A DNA stretch of 56,212 bases, from the NCBI GenBank assembly GCA_039888615.1, contig JBDQQS010000026.1; one strand, written 5' to 3'. Positions 34,359 to 43,884 of the stretch are shown here, one piece after another (position 1 is the first letter of the stretch; the number at the start of each line of letters is the position of its first letter). The notes beneath the pieces are model-generated. The model had not been told where the DNA came from and did not search any database. It saw only the letters and a program-made list of their open reading frames with translations. The translations under genes and the position numbers were made by a program. The stretch comes from Flavimaribacter sp039888615 (GTDB lineage: Bacteria; Pseudomonadota; Alphaproteobacteria; Rhizobiales; Rhizobiaceae).

Positions 34359-35858
34359 ATGAAGTACATAAGGACAGGCGATTTCAATCCTGAAGCGGTC
34401 GAAATTCCACTGGGTTCGTTCATCAACGGTGAACTGATCCAGGGTGCAGGGGATGAACTCGATATCTTCCGACCGTCAGACGGCAAACTGGCGGGTACAG
34501 TCCGCCAGGCAAACGCTGCGGATGTCGAACGCGCCGTTTCGGGCGCCAGACAGGCTTTAGAGGTCTCAAACTGGGCCAGACTTGCGCCACGCGCCCGTGG
34601 CGAAATCATGCGGAACTGGGCGCAGCTTCTCGACGAGAATGCGGAATACCTGTCCCGACTGGAAGCCCTGAGTTCGTCGCGTCCCATAAAGGAATGCCGT
34701 GATCGCGACATTCCCGCTTCGGCTGACATGATCCGGTATTATGGCGAATGGACGGACAAAATGGCGGGCGACACTTTCGCCAGCGCCGACGCCATATTCA
34801 ACACGACCATACGAGAACCCTACGGCGTCGTCGGCGCGATTTCTCCATGGAACGTGCCGATCCTGCTGGCGACGGTAAAATTCGCGCCGGCTCTCGCCGC
34901 CGGCAATGCGGTCGTTCTGAAACCATCCGAAATGACTCCCTTTTCCGCAATCGCATTCGCCCGGCTGGCGGTGGAGGCGGGCCTGCCCGCGGGCTTGTTC
35001 AACGTACTCGTGGGAACCGGCGAAGTGACGGGACGCCCTCTTGTTGTCCATCCCGACATCAGTTTCGTCGCCTTTACCGGCTCGACGAAGACCGGCCAGA
35101 GAATCATGACCGATTGCGCGCTTTCCGGTCCTAAACCTGTCAGTCTGGAGCTCGGCGGCAAAAGTCCGCAAATCGTCTTCGACGACGTCTCGGATCTGGA
35201 TCGGGTCGCAAACGCCATCACAGCGGGTATGACGCGCAACAGCGGGCAGTTGTGCTTTTGCGGGAGCCGCCTTGTTGTTCAGAATGGCGTAGCCGACAGA
35301 TTGCTTGAGATGGTGCTGAGCAAACTTCACTCCGTCATGAGTGGACCAACCTGGTCGGAGACAACCGGTCTGCCTCCCATAATATCTGATCTGCAGCGCC
35401 GGCGCATCGCGGGAATTCTGGCAAAGTCGGACGCCGCCGCCAGTAACACTCTTACGGGCGGCAACAGTTTCGATATGAACGGCGGCAAGTATTTCGAGCC
35501 CACCATCGTCATGGATGTGCCGACTGACGACGCGCTCTTCACCGAAGAGGTGTTCGGGCCCGTGCTCGCAGTCCAGCGGTTCGACGACTTCGATGAGGGA
35601 CTGCGACTGGCGGATCATCCGGACTACGGCTTGACGGCCTCAGTGCATACCTCCAGCATCGATCGGGCAATGGCGGCCGCGCGGCGCATTGAAGCCGGCA
35701 CTGTCTGGATCAACAATTTTGGTCGTACTGCAGACGTGTCCAGTCCGTTCGGCGGCTTCAAACGCTCCGGGTTCGGTAAGGAGTTCGGCCGAGAGGGTTA
35801 CGAAAAATATCTTAAAACAAAGGCGATCTGGTTTCAGGGTGTGGAGACCGTGCAGTGA
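34359..35858 (+). CDS. NAD(P)-dependent aldehyde dehydrogenase
   Basis: 499 residues, full length. Catalytic Glu264 lies in SLELGGKSP and Cys299 in NSGQLCFCGSR; the cofactor motif FTGSTKTGQ and the ISPWNVPILLATVKFAPALAAGNAVVLKPSE block are standard. It oxidises an aldehyde to a carboxylic acid in the cytosol. It is placed directly behind the ThDP enzyme and overlaps the next gene by 4 bases (GTGA), so it should act on the product of its neighbour. The substrate is not evident; sequence features are those of the broad benzaldehyde/betaine aldehyde class. Confidence 0.92.
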   Translation: MKYIRTGDFNPEAVEIPLGSFINGELIQGAGDELDIFRPSDGKLAGTVRQANAADVERAVSGARQALEVSNWARLAPRARGEIMRNWAQLLDENAEYLSRLEALSSSRPIKECRDRDIPASADMIRYYGEWTDKMAGDTFASADAIFNTTIREPYGVVGAISPWNVPILLATVKFAPALAAGNAVVLKPSEMTPFSAIAFARLAVEAGLPAGLFNVLVGTGEVTGRPLVVHPDISFVAFTGSTKTGQRIMTDCALSGPKPVSLELGGKSPQIVFDDVSDLDRVANAITAGMTRNSGQLCFCGSRLVVQNGVADRLLEMVLSKLHSVMSGPTWSETTGLPPIISDLQRRRIAGILAKSDAAASNTLTGGNSFDMNGGKYFEPTIVMDVPTDDALFTEEVFGPVLAVQRFDDFDEGLRLADHPDYGLTASVHTSSIDRAMAAARRIEAGTVWINNFGRTADVSSPFGGFKRSGFGKEFGREGYEKYLKTKAIWFQGVETVQ

Positions 35859-36595
35859 CTGGTGCAATAGTCGTTACTGGTGGAGCTAAAGGAATCGGGC
35901 GCGCAATAGCTGAGGCGCTTCTGGATGATGGAAAGAAAGTGATTCTAGCTGATATCACTGGCGCTCCGCAAACAGCCGAACAACTGCAGAATGATCGCTG
36001 TTATGGCGTGAAATGCGATGTAACGTCACCAGACAGTATCAATCTTGCATTGTCCAAAGCGTGTGAGGATTTTTCCTCCATTTCTGGGTTGGTGAACAAT
36101 GCCGGGCTTTATGCAACTCTTGAGCCGGGGTCGTTTCTTGAACAAACATCCGAAGATTGGCATCGGGTTCTGGACGTGAACGTTGTTGGCACGTTTAACA
36201 TGTGTAAGGCTGTTGTTCCTTTGCTTAAAAAGAACGGTGGCGGTTCGATCGTGATGATCGGTTCCGGTGTTGCTTTTACCGGATTGCCAAACCTCCTTCA
36301 CTATGTCGCTAGCAAAGGTGCGATTGTGTCGATGACACGCTCACTGGCCAACGAACTTGGTGACGATGGCATTCGTGTAAATTGCATAGCTCCTGGATTT
36401 ACAATTTCAACAGGTGTTGAAGCAAATAGACACAAGTTTGAAAAAGTAAGCAAGCTGGCGATTTCTACGCGGGCCATTAAGCGCGACCAGTATCCGGCAG
36501 ACATCACCGGGGCCGTAACCTTCCTTTGCAGCAAAACTGCATCCTTCATCACTGGCCAAACGCTTGTGGTCGATGGCGGTCGACACTTCCACTAA
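35855..36595 (+). CDS. Short-chain dehydrogenase/reductase
   Basis: 246 residues, classical SDR. Cofactor motif TGGAKGIG (8-15), NNAG in GLVNNAGLY, catalytic Ser in MIGSG, and YVASK with Tyr150 and Lys154. The C-terminal FITGQTLVVDGG is also typical. Starts with GTG overlapping the aldehyde dehydrogenase stop. From here to the end of dctM the DNA is clearly AT-richer than the genes on either side, so this gene seems to have arrived with the TRAP genes. Substrate unknown. Confidence 0.92.
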   Translation: MTGAIVVTGGAKGIGRAIAEALLDDGKKVILADITGAPQTAEQLQNDRCYGVKCDVTSPDSINLALSKACEDFSSISGLVNNAGLYATLEPGSFLEQTSEDWHRVLDVNVVGTFNMCKAVVPLLKKNGGGSIVMIGSGVAFTGLPNLLHYVASKGAIVSMTRSLANELGDDGIRVNCIAPGFTISTGVEANRHKFEKVSKLAISTRAIKRDQYPADITGAVTFLCSKTASFITGQTLVVDGGRHFH

Positions 36596-36609
36596 AATAG
36601 GAGACTGGG

Positions 36610-37581
36610 ATGACTTGTATGACGATCAGAATTGCAGCGATCGGGGTGATGTTAGCGACTTTGTGTACAACTGGTGTCGCACAGGTGACGACATTGCGGG
36701 GAGTAAGCTGCTTTCCTGAGGGTACATATTACTCCCAGCGATTTGAGACTTTTGTTGAGAAGGTTAATGAACGCGGAGAGGGGCTTATCAAGATCAATTA
36801 TCTTGGTGGCGCACCCAAGGTCATGGCAACCCTAGAGGTAGGTAAAAATCTCAAGGACGGAATCGTCGACATCATCGGCTGCACTCTGGGTTTTTACTTG
36901 AATGTGGTGCCGGAAGCGGATGCGTTAAAGATGATTGAGGTTCCTGTTTCAGAATTGCGCCAAAATGGCGGTATGGCATTGCTTGATGAAATACATCTCG
37001 CAAAGATGAACGCTCACTATTTGGGGTTAGTAAACAGCCATGCACAGTTCCACATTTACCTTACTAAAGAAATTGATAAGCCAGATCTTTCAGGACTCAA
37101 AATTCGGGTGAGTTCTGTTTATCGTAAACTGGTGGAAGCGCTGGGCGGGACTGCGGTTACTGCACCGCCATCGGACGTATATACCATGCTGGAGCGAGGC
37201 ACAGTTGATGGGCTTGGGTGGCCGTCAGCTGGCATATTCGACTTCAGTTGGGAAGATGTCATTAAATACCGTGTGGATCCAGGTTTCTATCAGACAGAGA
37301 TCAATATCCTCGTTGGCAAGGATGCTTGGTTAAGGCTCACGAAGGAACAGCAGGCAATCCTAAACGATGTGATGCTTGAACTAGAGGCGGAGGACGCCAA
37401 AGAAGCAGAATACGCTGCAAAACAAAAGGAAATGCAGGCTGATGCTGGTATCGAGGTGATTGAATTTTCGCCAGATGCGAAAGCTGTCTTTTTGGAAACT
37501 GCCTACAATGCTGCTTGGGACGATATTATCGAGAAAAGTCCCGCGTACGGTCCTCGCTTGAAAGAACTGTTCTCCAAGTGA
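36610..37581 (+). CDS. TRAP transporter solute-binding protein DctP type
   Basis: 323 residues with a signal peptide (MTIRIAAIGVMLATLCTTGVAQ). The conserved Arg that binds a carboxylate sits in GLKIRVSSVYRKLVEALGG; then TAPPSDVYTMLERGTVDG is the family signature, and LTKEQQAILNDV follows in the C-terminal lobe. DctP-type proteins catch organic acids in the periplasm for sodium-driven uptake by DctQM, encoded next. The presence of the Arg suggests an anionic ligand. Confidence 0.92.
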   Translation: MTCMTIRIAAIGVMLATLCTTGVAQVTTLRGVSCFPEGTYYSQRFETFVEKVNERGEGLIKINYLGGAPKVMATLEVGKNLKDGIVDIIGCTLGFYLNVVPEADALKMIEVPVSELRQNGGMALLDEIHLAKMNAHYLGLVNSHAQFHIYLTKEIDKPDLSGLKIRVSSVYRKLVEALGGTAVTAPPSDVYTMLERGTVDGLGWPSAGIFDFSWEDVIKYRVDPGFYQTEINILVGKDAWLRLTKEQQAILNDVMLELEAEDAKEAEYAAKQKEMQADAGIEVIEFSPDAKAVFLETAYNAAWDDIIEKSPAYGPRLKELFSK

Positions 37582-37616
37582 GCGACTACACCAACAACTG
37601 TATTTGGCGGGCAAAC

Positions 37617-38120
37617 ATGGTCAGATTCGACTATTGGCTTGGCTATCTTGTGAATGGGTTGGGTATGACTTCTGCTCTTGCGATCAGTGCTGTCACAGTG
37701 CTGATCGCACTCGATATCGCAGTGCGTTACTTGAAGCTAGGGGCACTGCCGTGGGCAGTCGAGATCGTCGAATATGTCATCTACGCTGCTACTTTTGTCG
37801 GTGCGCCCTGGGTGCTGCGAAAACATGGTCATGTCCGCATGGACGCCATGCTCACCAAGCTAAATAGCGGTGTGCGCCGCTTTGTTGATGCAGTTGTTTC
37901 GCTAATCGGCATATTCGTGTCTGCTATACTTATGGTGTACGGATATATTGCGGCTCACAATGCGTGGCAGGAAAATCTATTTGCATACAAAAGTTTGACA
38001 TATCCGGAATGGTTGCTGCTTTCACCGATCCCGGTATGTGGTTTCGTTCTTTGCCTTCAATTCTTTTCACGGCTATTTTTAAGTTCTGATAAAGAAGCCG
38101 TCACTAGTACGGGGCTTTGA
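37617..38120 (+). CDS. TRAP transporter small permease DctQ
   Basis: About 167 residues with four predicted membrane segments; WAVEIVEYVIYAATFVGAPWVLRKHGHVRMDAM is the usual DctQ core. I chose the ATG at 37617. A GTG at 37578 that overlaps the dctP stop as GTGA, as other genes in this operon do, is an equally possible start and would add 13 residues. The stop lies one base before the dctM start. Confidence 0.9.
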   Translation: MVRFDYWLGYLVNGLGMTSALAISAVTVLIALDIAVRYLKLGALPWAVEIVEYVIYAATFVGAPWVLRKHGHVRMDAMLTKLNSGVRRFVDAVVSLIGIFVSAILMVYGYIAAHNAWQENLFAYKSLTYPEWLLLSPIPVCGFVLCLQFFSRLFLSSDKEAVTSTGL

Positions 38121-38121
38121 G

Positions 38122-39432
38122 ATGGAGTGGGGTTATGCACTCCTAGTAATGCTTGGCACCGTGGGTTTTCTCATGTTACTCAGTGTGCCCGTTGCTTTTG
38201 CTTTTTTGTCAGCGAATATTCTCGGCGCCGTTCTGTTCCTCGGCGGCAGTGCGGGCTTGGTATCCTTTGTGCGTGGGATGGTCAGTTCAGTGGCCAACTA
38301 CAATCTTGCACCTATTCCACTATTTATCTTCATGGGAGAGATACTTTTTCGAACTGGTGTAGCTTATTCGGCTATCAACGCTGTTGATAGGCTTATAAGC
38401 AAGGTTCCTGGTCGTCTGTCGATCGTTGCTTTGGGTGGAGGAACCGTTTTTTCGGCTCTCTCGGGGTCAACAATAGCGAATACCGCCATGTTGGGCGGTG
38501 TAATGCTCCCTGAAATGCAGAAACGTGGATACAGCCCAGCGTTGTCCATGGGGCCGATTATGGCGGTGGGTGGAATTGCGATGTTGATTCCACCAAGCGC
38601 ACTGGCTGTTCTGTTGGCAAGTCTGGCGCGCATGCCGGTCGCGGAACTCTTGGCCGGGGGGATTATACCAGGTCTCTTAATGGCCGGCCTGTTCATTAGC
38701 TATGTCGTGGTGCGAAGTTCACTCAATCCTCGGCTAGCACCTACTTATGACATGCAAAAATTCACCTGGCGTGAGCGGATTGTTCCGTTTCTTACTGACG
38801 TATTGCCTTTATCCTTGGTGTTTATATCGGTGTTAGGCAGCATCATTGCCGGAATTGCATCGCCAACAGAGTCTGCTGCATTGGGCGCGCTCAGTGCCTT
38901 GTTGTTGGCGGCATACTATCGAAAATTGAGTTGGCGCTCTCTGTGGATGGCCATTGAAGAAACCGGAAAAACGTCAGTGATGATATTATTTATCGTTGCC
39001 TGTTCGACCACGTTTTCACAGATCCTTGCTTTTTCTGGTGCAACTGATGGCGCTCTGACACTAATCCTCCAGCGCGAAATGACCCCGTTAGTGGCGATGG
39101 CCGTCATGATGATGGTGCTTGTTGTCCTTGGGTGCTTTGTTGATCAGATCAGCATGATGTTGATTACCTTGCCATTTTTCTTACCAATGGCTGATGCACT
39201 TGGCGTAAACGAGATATGGCTCGGTGTAATGATGCTCATCGCTATTGAACTGGGGCTTATTACACCGCCTTTTGGTCTACTGATATTTGTGATGAAGGGC
39301 GTAGTAGGCGATAGCTACGGAATTCGGACTATTTATGCTGCCGCGTTTCCGTTTGTGCTTCTTGAACTGATTGTTCTTGCGGTACTTTTATTGATTCCGA
39401 ACATTGTAACATTTTTACCAAGTTACCTTTAA
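38122..39432 (+). CDS. TRAP transporter large permease DctM
   Basis: 436 residues with about 12 membrane segments, normal length. Signatures include GRLSIVALGGGTVFSALSGSTIANTAMLGGVMLPEM, GIASPTESAALGALSALLLA and GLITPPFGLLIFVMKG. DctM is the sodium-coupled channel part of the TRAP system and works with DctQ and DctP. The whole gene is AT-rich and shows many T-ending codons compared with the monooxygenase gene that follows. Confidence 0.94.
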   Translation: MEWGYALLVMLGTVGFLMLLSVPVAFAFLSANILGAVLFLGGSAGLVSFVRGMVSSVANYNLAPIPLFIFMGEILFRTGVAYSAINAVDRLISKVPGRLSIVALGGGTVFSALSGSTIANTAMLGGVMLPEMQKRGYSPALSMGPIMAVGGIAMLIPPSALAVLLASLARMPVAELLAGGIIPGLLMAGLFISYVVVRSSLNPRLAPTYDMQKFTWRERIVPFLTDVLPLSLVFISVLGSIIAGIASPTESAALGALSALLLAAYYRKLSWRSLWMAIEETGKTSVMILFIVACSTTFSQILAFSGATDGALTLILQREMTPLVAMAVMMMVLVVLGCFVDQISMMLITLPFFLPMADALGVNEIWLGVMMLIAIELGLITPPFGLLIFVMKGVVGDSYGIRTIYAAAFPFVLLELIVLAVLLLIPNIVTFLPSYL

Positions 39433-39447
39433 ATGTGTGGGGGCGTT

Positions 39448-40647
39448 ATGACTCTTGAATGTGACGTATGTATTGTCGGAGCGGGTCCGGCGGGCCTGTC
39501 CCTGGCGGCCTGGTTGTCTGCTCAGGGGATTGAGACAATATGCATCGAACGTAACGACAGTCTGGCGCTGGATCTGCGTGCATCTACTTTCCACCCGTCC
39601 ACGCTGGATATGCTTGATGAACTTGGCGTGGTGGAGAGCATGAAACGCGGAGGCGTTGTCGTGCCCAACTACCAGATATGGGACCGACAGGGACTCGAGA
39701 TATTGGCGGATTTTCAGTTTGAACTGATTTCCGATCGCACCAAGCACCCGTACCGCCTCCAGTTTGAACAGCACAAACTTACCCCTCTGCTGGCGGCGTA
39801 TCTCGAAAACCTGCCCAACAACCGGCTTTTGTTTTCCACCAGCTACACATCGCATGAAGCAAAGAGCACGGGCGTTGTCACAACTGCCGAGGGGCCGGAC
39901 GGACCTGTCATCATTTCCTCGAAGTTTCTGGTCGGAGCCGATGGCGTAGGATCTGCAGTACGCACCAATGCCGAAATCGAATATGAAGGCTTCACCTATC
40001 CCGAACGGTTTTATTCAATGAGCACGCCGTTTCGCTTCGAGGATAATTTGAGTGACCTGTCCTACGTCACCTACATCGCCGATCCGAGGGAGTGGTGCCT
40101 GATGCTGCGCACGCCCGAATTATGGCGCCTGATGTTTCCTGTGCCGCCGGACGAAGATGAAAAACAGACATTATCGGACGAGGCGACACAGGGCCGCTTG
40201 CAGGGATTTTACCGGCTGGGCGAAGACTATGAGGTTCGGCATCGCACCCTGTACCGCGTGCAACAGCGCGTGGCTGAAACCTATCGTCGGGGTCGAGTGA
40301 TCCTGGTGGGCGACGCCGCCCACGCAAACAATCCGCTGGGCGGGATGGGGCTCAACAGCGGCGTTCACGATGCCTATAACCTGAAAAACAAGTTGCTGGC
40401 GGTGCTTGACGGATCTGCGGACGAAACATTGCTCGACACATATTCCAACCAGCGCAGGATGGTTTCCATCGAACACGTGAACAAACAGTCGGCGGAAAAC
40501 AAGAAACGTCTGGAAGCTTCCAGCCCGGAGGCCCGTAAAGCCTATCGGGAGGAACTGGAAAACGTTACCTCCGATATCGAAAAAACCCGGGCGCATCTGC
40601 TGCGCACCTCGCTGATCGAAAGCCTCGATCAGGCGTCCAGAATATAA
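39448..40647 (+). CDS. FAD-dependent monooxygenase, PHBH type
   Basis: About 399 residues. FAD is bound by the N-terminal GAGPAGLSLA dinucleotide motif, FLVGADGVGSAVR (the DG motif) and GDAAHANNPLGGMGLNSGVHDAYNL (the GD motif plus helix). This is the group A flavoprotein hydroxylase family, which hydroxylates aromatic or enol substrates with NAD(P)H and oxygen. I placed the start at 39448 because GGGGG lies just before it; the ATG at 39433 directly follows the dctM stop. Base composition returns to GC-rich here. The substrate is unknown; the neighbouring amidase and cupin may act before or after it. Confidence 0.9.
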   Translation: MTLECDVCIVGAGPAGLSLAAWLSAQGIETICIERNDSLALDLRASTFHPSTLDMLDELGVVESMKRGGVVVPNYQIWDRQGLEILADFQFELISDRTKHPYRLQFEQHKLTPLLAAYLENLPNNRLLFSTSYTSHEAKSTGVVTTAEGPDGPVIISSKFLVGADGVGSAVRTNAEIEYEGFTYPERFYSMSTPFRFEDNLSDLSYVTYIADPREWCLMLRTPELWRLMFPVPPDEDEKQTLSDEATQGRLQGFYRLGEDYEVRHRTLYRVQQRVAETYRRGRVILVGDAAHANNPLGGMGLNSGVHDAYNLKNKLLAVLDGSADETLLDTYSNQRRMVSIEHVNKQSAENKKRLEASSPEARKAYREELENVTSDIEKTRAHLLRTSLIESLDQASRI

Positions 40648-40664
40648 ACGCCAAGGAGGCTCAC

Positions 40665-41045
40665 ATGCCTGTCAACAAACTGCATCTCGAATTCACTGGC
40701 CTGAACATGGACGACGGCTGGGAAGTTCCTGCTGGCTATCCGTCGGGTATTCAACAGAAAATACTTTCCGGTTCGCTGGATGAGGACGGCGAACGCGGCA
40801 GCAGATCGCGTTTGCTTCGCTTCGATCCCGGCGTATTCACCACCGCTCCCTTTGTACACCCATACTGGGAAGAGGTATTCCTCATCAGTGGCGACCTCAC
40901 GGTTGGAAACGACGAAAACGGAGAAGGCGGCGAGGCCTTCAAGCCATTCACATACGCCTGCCGGCCGCCGGGCGCCTATCATGGTCCGTTCAAATCCGAA
41001 AAGGGCTGCCTGCTCTTCGAAATCCATTACTTTGATCCTGTGTGA
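40665..41045 (+). CDS. Cupin-domain protein
   Basis: 126 residues forming a single cupin barrel. The first cupin motif is replaced by FVHPYWEEVFLISGDL, in which one His and two Glu could bind metal, and the second contains RPPGAYHGPFKSEKGCLLFEIHY. AAGGAGG before the ATG is the best ribosome binding site of the operon. It might be a dioxygenase, isomerase or a decarboxylase accessory; the sequence does not decide. Overlaps the amidase start by 4 bases. Confidence 0.8.
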   Translation: MPVNKLHLEFTGLNMDDGWEVPAGYPSGIQQKILSGSLDEDGERGSRSRLLRFDPGVFTTAPFVHPYWEEVFLISGDLTVGNDENGEGGEAFKPFTYACRPPGAYHGPFKSEKGCLLFEIHYFDPV

Positions 41046-42424
41046 CCAACGACATGAATGGACGCAAATTTCCACGTTCTTTGCGCGAAGCCGCAGACCA
41101 ATTGTCGAACGCCGATACGACAGCGCGTAACCTTGTCGAGGAGGCGCTGTCCAACATTCACCGACCGGACGGCGAAGGCGCCCGTGCATTTGTGGAGCTG
41201 TACGAAGACGAGGCTCGCAGATCCGCGGACTACTGGGACGGCCAGCGCAAGGCAGGCCGTCTGCCGTCCCCGTTTGCCGGCGCGCCCATTTCGATCAAGG
41301 ACCTGTTTGACGACGCCGGCCATACGACACGCGCCGGATCGAAAGTCATGTCGGACAATCCGGTTACCGGCCGTACCAACATTGCTGTCGAAAGGTTGCG
41401 CAAGGCCGGCTTCATTGTGATGGGCCGGACAAACATGACTGAGCTTGCCTATTCCGGGCTTGGCATGAATCCGCATTTCGGCACGCCCCTCAATCCATAC
41501 GACAGGGAAACAGGCCGCATCCCCGGAGGTTCGAGTTCGGGCGCGGTCGTCTCGGTAACGGATGATATGGCGCTGATGGGTCTCGGATCAGATACCGGCG
41601 GTTCATGCAGAATTCCCGCCGCCCTCTGCGGCGTTGTCGGATTCAAGCCCACCCAGGACAAGAGTCTGCTGGCTGATATGGTTCCGCTGTCGCCGACCCT
41701 AGATACGGTAGGCTGCATGGCCAATTCCGTCGAATGCTGCAGAATTGCGACAGAATTCACGACTGGCAAGGCGCTTACTGAGAATGCGGAAGCCATCGGC
41801 GAGATTCGCCTGGTTGTGCCTGAAAGCATCGTATTCGATCAGGTGTCGGACTACGTCATGGCTTGCTTTGACAAGGCCATGAAGACCCTCGAGATCGGCG
41901 GATTCTCCATTCGGAACGCGCCAACTTCGCTATTCGCCAATGCTGGCGACCTGTCCAGCAAGGGCGGGTTTCCGGCGGGTGAGGCCTATGCTCATTTCGC
42001 CGCCCTGTTGAAGGAAAGAGGGGAAGTGTTCGATCCGCGGGTGAAATCACGCATCGAAAGGGGAAAAGCGCAGGACGACACCGACCGTGCAATGCTGAAG
42101 ACGGCGAGGACAAGGCTGATCGAAGACTTCAATTCGCTGATGACTGAATTGAACGCCGTTGTTTATCCCACCGTGCCCGATACTGCGCCTGCCCTGTCCG
42201 ACCTTTCGGATGAGGAAGAATACGGCAGGGTCAATCTTCTGTTCCTGCGCAACTCGACATTGATCAATCTCGTCGACGGATGTGCTATCTCCATTCCGAT
42301 TCACGAGAAGGGAAACGCGCCCGTCGGCCTGACCATTGCGATGCCGCGAGGCCAGGACGCACGGTTGATTGCGCTGGCTGCAAGGGCCGAAGCCATTGTT
42401 AACGGATCCAGTTTGCCTCGATAG
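41042..42424 (+). CDS. Amidase signature family enzyme
   Basis: 460 residues from a GTG overlapping the cupin stop. The Ser-cisSer-Lys triad is complete: Lys86 in PISIKDLFD, the Ser cluster 164-166 in GGSSSGA, and Ser188 in DTGGSCR. The enzyme hydrolyses an amide, releasing ammonia or an amine. It is the last gene of the operon that begins at 32637 and converges with gntR, only 3 bases apart. The family covers indoleacetamide hydrolases, aryl-acylamidases and GatA; this one lacks GatB/C neighbours, so a catabolic role is preferred. Confidence 0.92.
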   Translation: MTNDMNGRKFPRSLREAADQLSNADTTARNLVEEALSNIHRPDGEGARAFVELYEDEARRSADYWDGQRKAGRLPSPFAGAPISIKDLFDDAGHTTRAGSKVMSDNPVTGRTNIAVERLRKAGFIVMGRTNMTELAYSGLGMNPHFGTPLNPYDRETGRIPGGSSSGAVVSVTDDMALMGLGSDTGGSCRIPAALCGVVGFKPTQDKSLLADMVPLSPTLDTVGCMANSVECCRIATEFTTGKALTENAEAIGEIRLVVPESIVFDQVSDYVMACFDKAMKTLEIGGFSIRNAPTSLFANAGDLSSKGGFPAGEAYAHFAALLKERGEVFDPRVKSRIERGKAQDDTDRAMLKTARTRLIEDFNSLMTELNAVVYPTVPDTAPALSDLSDEEEYGRVNLLFLRNSTLINLVDGCAISIPIHEKGNAPVGLTIAMPRGQDARLIALAARAEAIVNGSSLPR

Positions 42425-42427
42425 GGC

Positions 42428-43138
42428 TCAAATACTCTTTGAAATATTCGACAGGAAGGATGATATGTGGTCTTCCATTGCCACGCGCGCTGCTTCAGCA
42501 TCGCGTCCGGCAATCGCCTCGCATATAGCTTCATGTTCTGACTGTACACGTCGCAACTGTTCGATATTGTTCAGAGAAATGAACCAGACGCGGAGGGATT
42601 TTTCCTGTAATTGTCTGGACACATCGGCGAGGATCCTGTTCTGGGTAGCTGCTGCAATCTCCGAATGGAAATCCCGGTCCAGCAACATTAGCTGCTCGAC
42701 GTCACGGTCCTGCGCCGCTTCTTCCGACAGCTTCAGCAATTGCTTCATGCGTTCGATCTGTTCACGGGTCGCGCGATCCGCAGCCATTGCCGCGCAGGAC
42801 GTTTCGTTGACCTGGCGAGCTTCAGCCACATCGGAAATTTCATTCATCGAGATGGGCTTGATGATGATTCCCTTGCGCGGAATCATCTCAATAAGTCCCT
42901 CGATCTTTAGCCTGTTGAACGCGTTATGAACCGGCGTGCGGCTCAGTCCGAGATCACTACATACCAGAGTTTCATTGATGTACTGGCCAGGCTGGTAAGC
43001 ACACGTAATGACATTGTGCTTGACTATTTCATAGGCCTGATCATTCAGTGACGTTTCCCCGGAGCGACTGGCGGGACGCCACTCGATTGGTGTCGTATTT
43101 CTCTTTGCAGTTGACGCAGACGATTTAGTTTTGCTCAC
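42428..43138 (-). CDS. GntR-family transcriptional regulator, FCD domain
   Basis: 236 residues. The N-terminal winged helix (AYEIVKHNVITCAYQPGQYI, SDLGLSRTPVHNAFNRLKIEGLIEMIPRKGIIIKPIS) is followed by an FCD effector domain with the metal/ligand pocket residues in LLDRDFHSEIAAA and SEHEAICEAI. Repressors of this type bind short palindromes and are released by a pathway metabolite, often an organic acid. It is encoded in one unit with the DUF2848 gene, downstream of operator site 3, and next to the long operon that starts at site 2. I infer that it controls all three TGAAATTTCA sites and itself. GTG start overlaps the previous stop by one base. Confidence 0.9.
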   Translation of the reverse strand: MSKTKSSASTAKRNTTPIEWRPASRSGETSLNDQAYEIVKHNVITCAYQPGQYINETLVCSDLGLSRTPVHNAFNRLKIEGLIEMIPRKGIIIKPISMNEISDVAEARQVNETSCAAMAADRATREQIERMKQLLKLSEEAAQDRDVEQLMLLDRDFHSEIAAATQNRILADVSRQLQEKSLRVWFISLNNIEQLRRVQSEHEAICEAIAGRDAEAARVAMEDHISSFLSNISKSI

Positions 43139-43884
43139 TACGATCTCAATTCAATTTCTGAAACGCTGTAAGTGTGACCAAGTTTCCGATCAAGGACCGG
43201 ATCCTCTATCTCAAGCCGATAGGAGACAGCCGGACGAATACCGCCTATGGCGCCGAACGTGCCGCAGAACATCAAATCACCATTGCGCATTGGATCACTC
43301 CGCGTATCCCGCTCTGCGAGCAAAGTTTCAGGAGACATTAGCTCGCTCATAGCACCTTCTTGATACATTTCGAAAGCTTCTCCACCGAAATTCGCCCAGC
43401 ACCGCATGACAAGCTGATCCCAATGGTCCTGCACCTCCTTGTAGGACCACAGTCGGCTTGCAATCGGCTTGTCGCAAAGTTGCTTGGAGTGCATGATCCC
43501 AAACGCTTCCAGATCACGGTCCGTATGATCGGAGCCCACACTGACAAAGAGCTCGTCGCCATCCATTATAAGCACGCACTCTACTTCGCCGCTGGAATTG
43601 CCGCCGATCATGTCAACAGTCGGAGACTGGGTCAGGCGGGAAGGAGATACCTCATAAAACATCGGTACGCGGGATGGTGGTGAAACGCCGATATCGCTGA
43701 GCTCATCGATATGGTGCTGGGTGGCTTTTCTATCTCTGCCAGCAAAACCCGCAATCAGGACTCGGTTTAGCAGGAACTCGCGCAAAACTACTCTCTGACT
43801 GTGCTGGAGTTGGAACTGGATAGGGAGCGACGCGCGCTCTGCTGGAACCGTGGTTGGGCGAGGGTCTATCTTTGGGTTGTGCAT
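43138..43884 (-). CDS. DUF2848 family protein
   Basis: 248 residues. LNRVLIAGFAGRDRKATQHHIDELSDIGV, then PSRVPMFYEVSPSRLTQSP and SSGEVECVLIMDGDELFVSVGSDHTDRDLE are the conserved blocks of DUF2848, a group related in fold to fumarylacetoacetate hydrolases with no assigned reaction. YQEGAMSELMSPETLL occurs near the C-terminus. DUF2848 genes are commonly found beside amidases and transporters in catabolic clusters, as here. First gene of the unit with gntR; its promoter region faces the TAXI transporter genes. Confidence 0.85.
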   Translation of the reverse strand: MHNPKIDPRPTTVPAERASLPIQFQLQHSQRVVLREFLLNRVLIAGFAGRDRKATQHHIDELSDIGVSPPSRVPMFYEVSPSRLTQSPTVDMIGGNSSGEVECVLIMDGDELFVSVGSDHTDRDLEAFGIMHSKQLCDKPIASRLWSYKEVQDHWDQLVMRCWANFGGEAFEMYQEGAMSELMSPETLLAERDTRSDPMRNGDLMFCGTFGAIGGIRPAVSYRLEIEDPVLDRKLGHTYSVSEIELRS

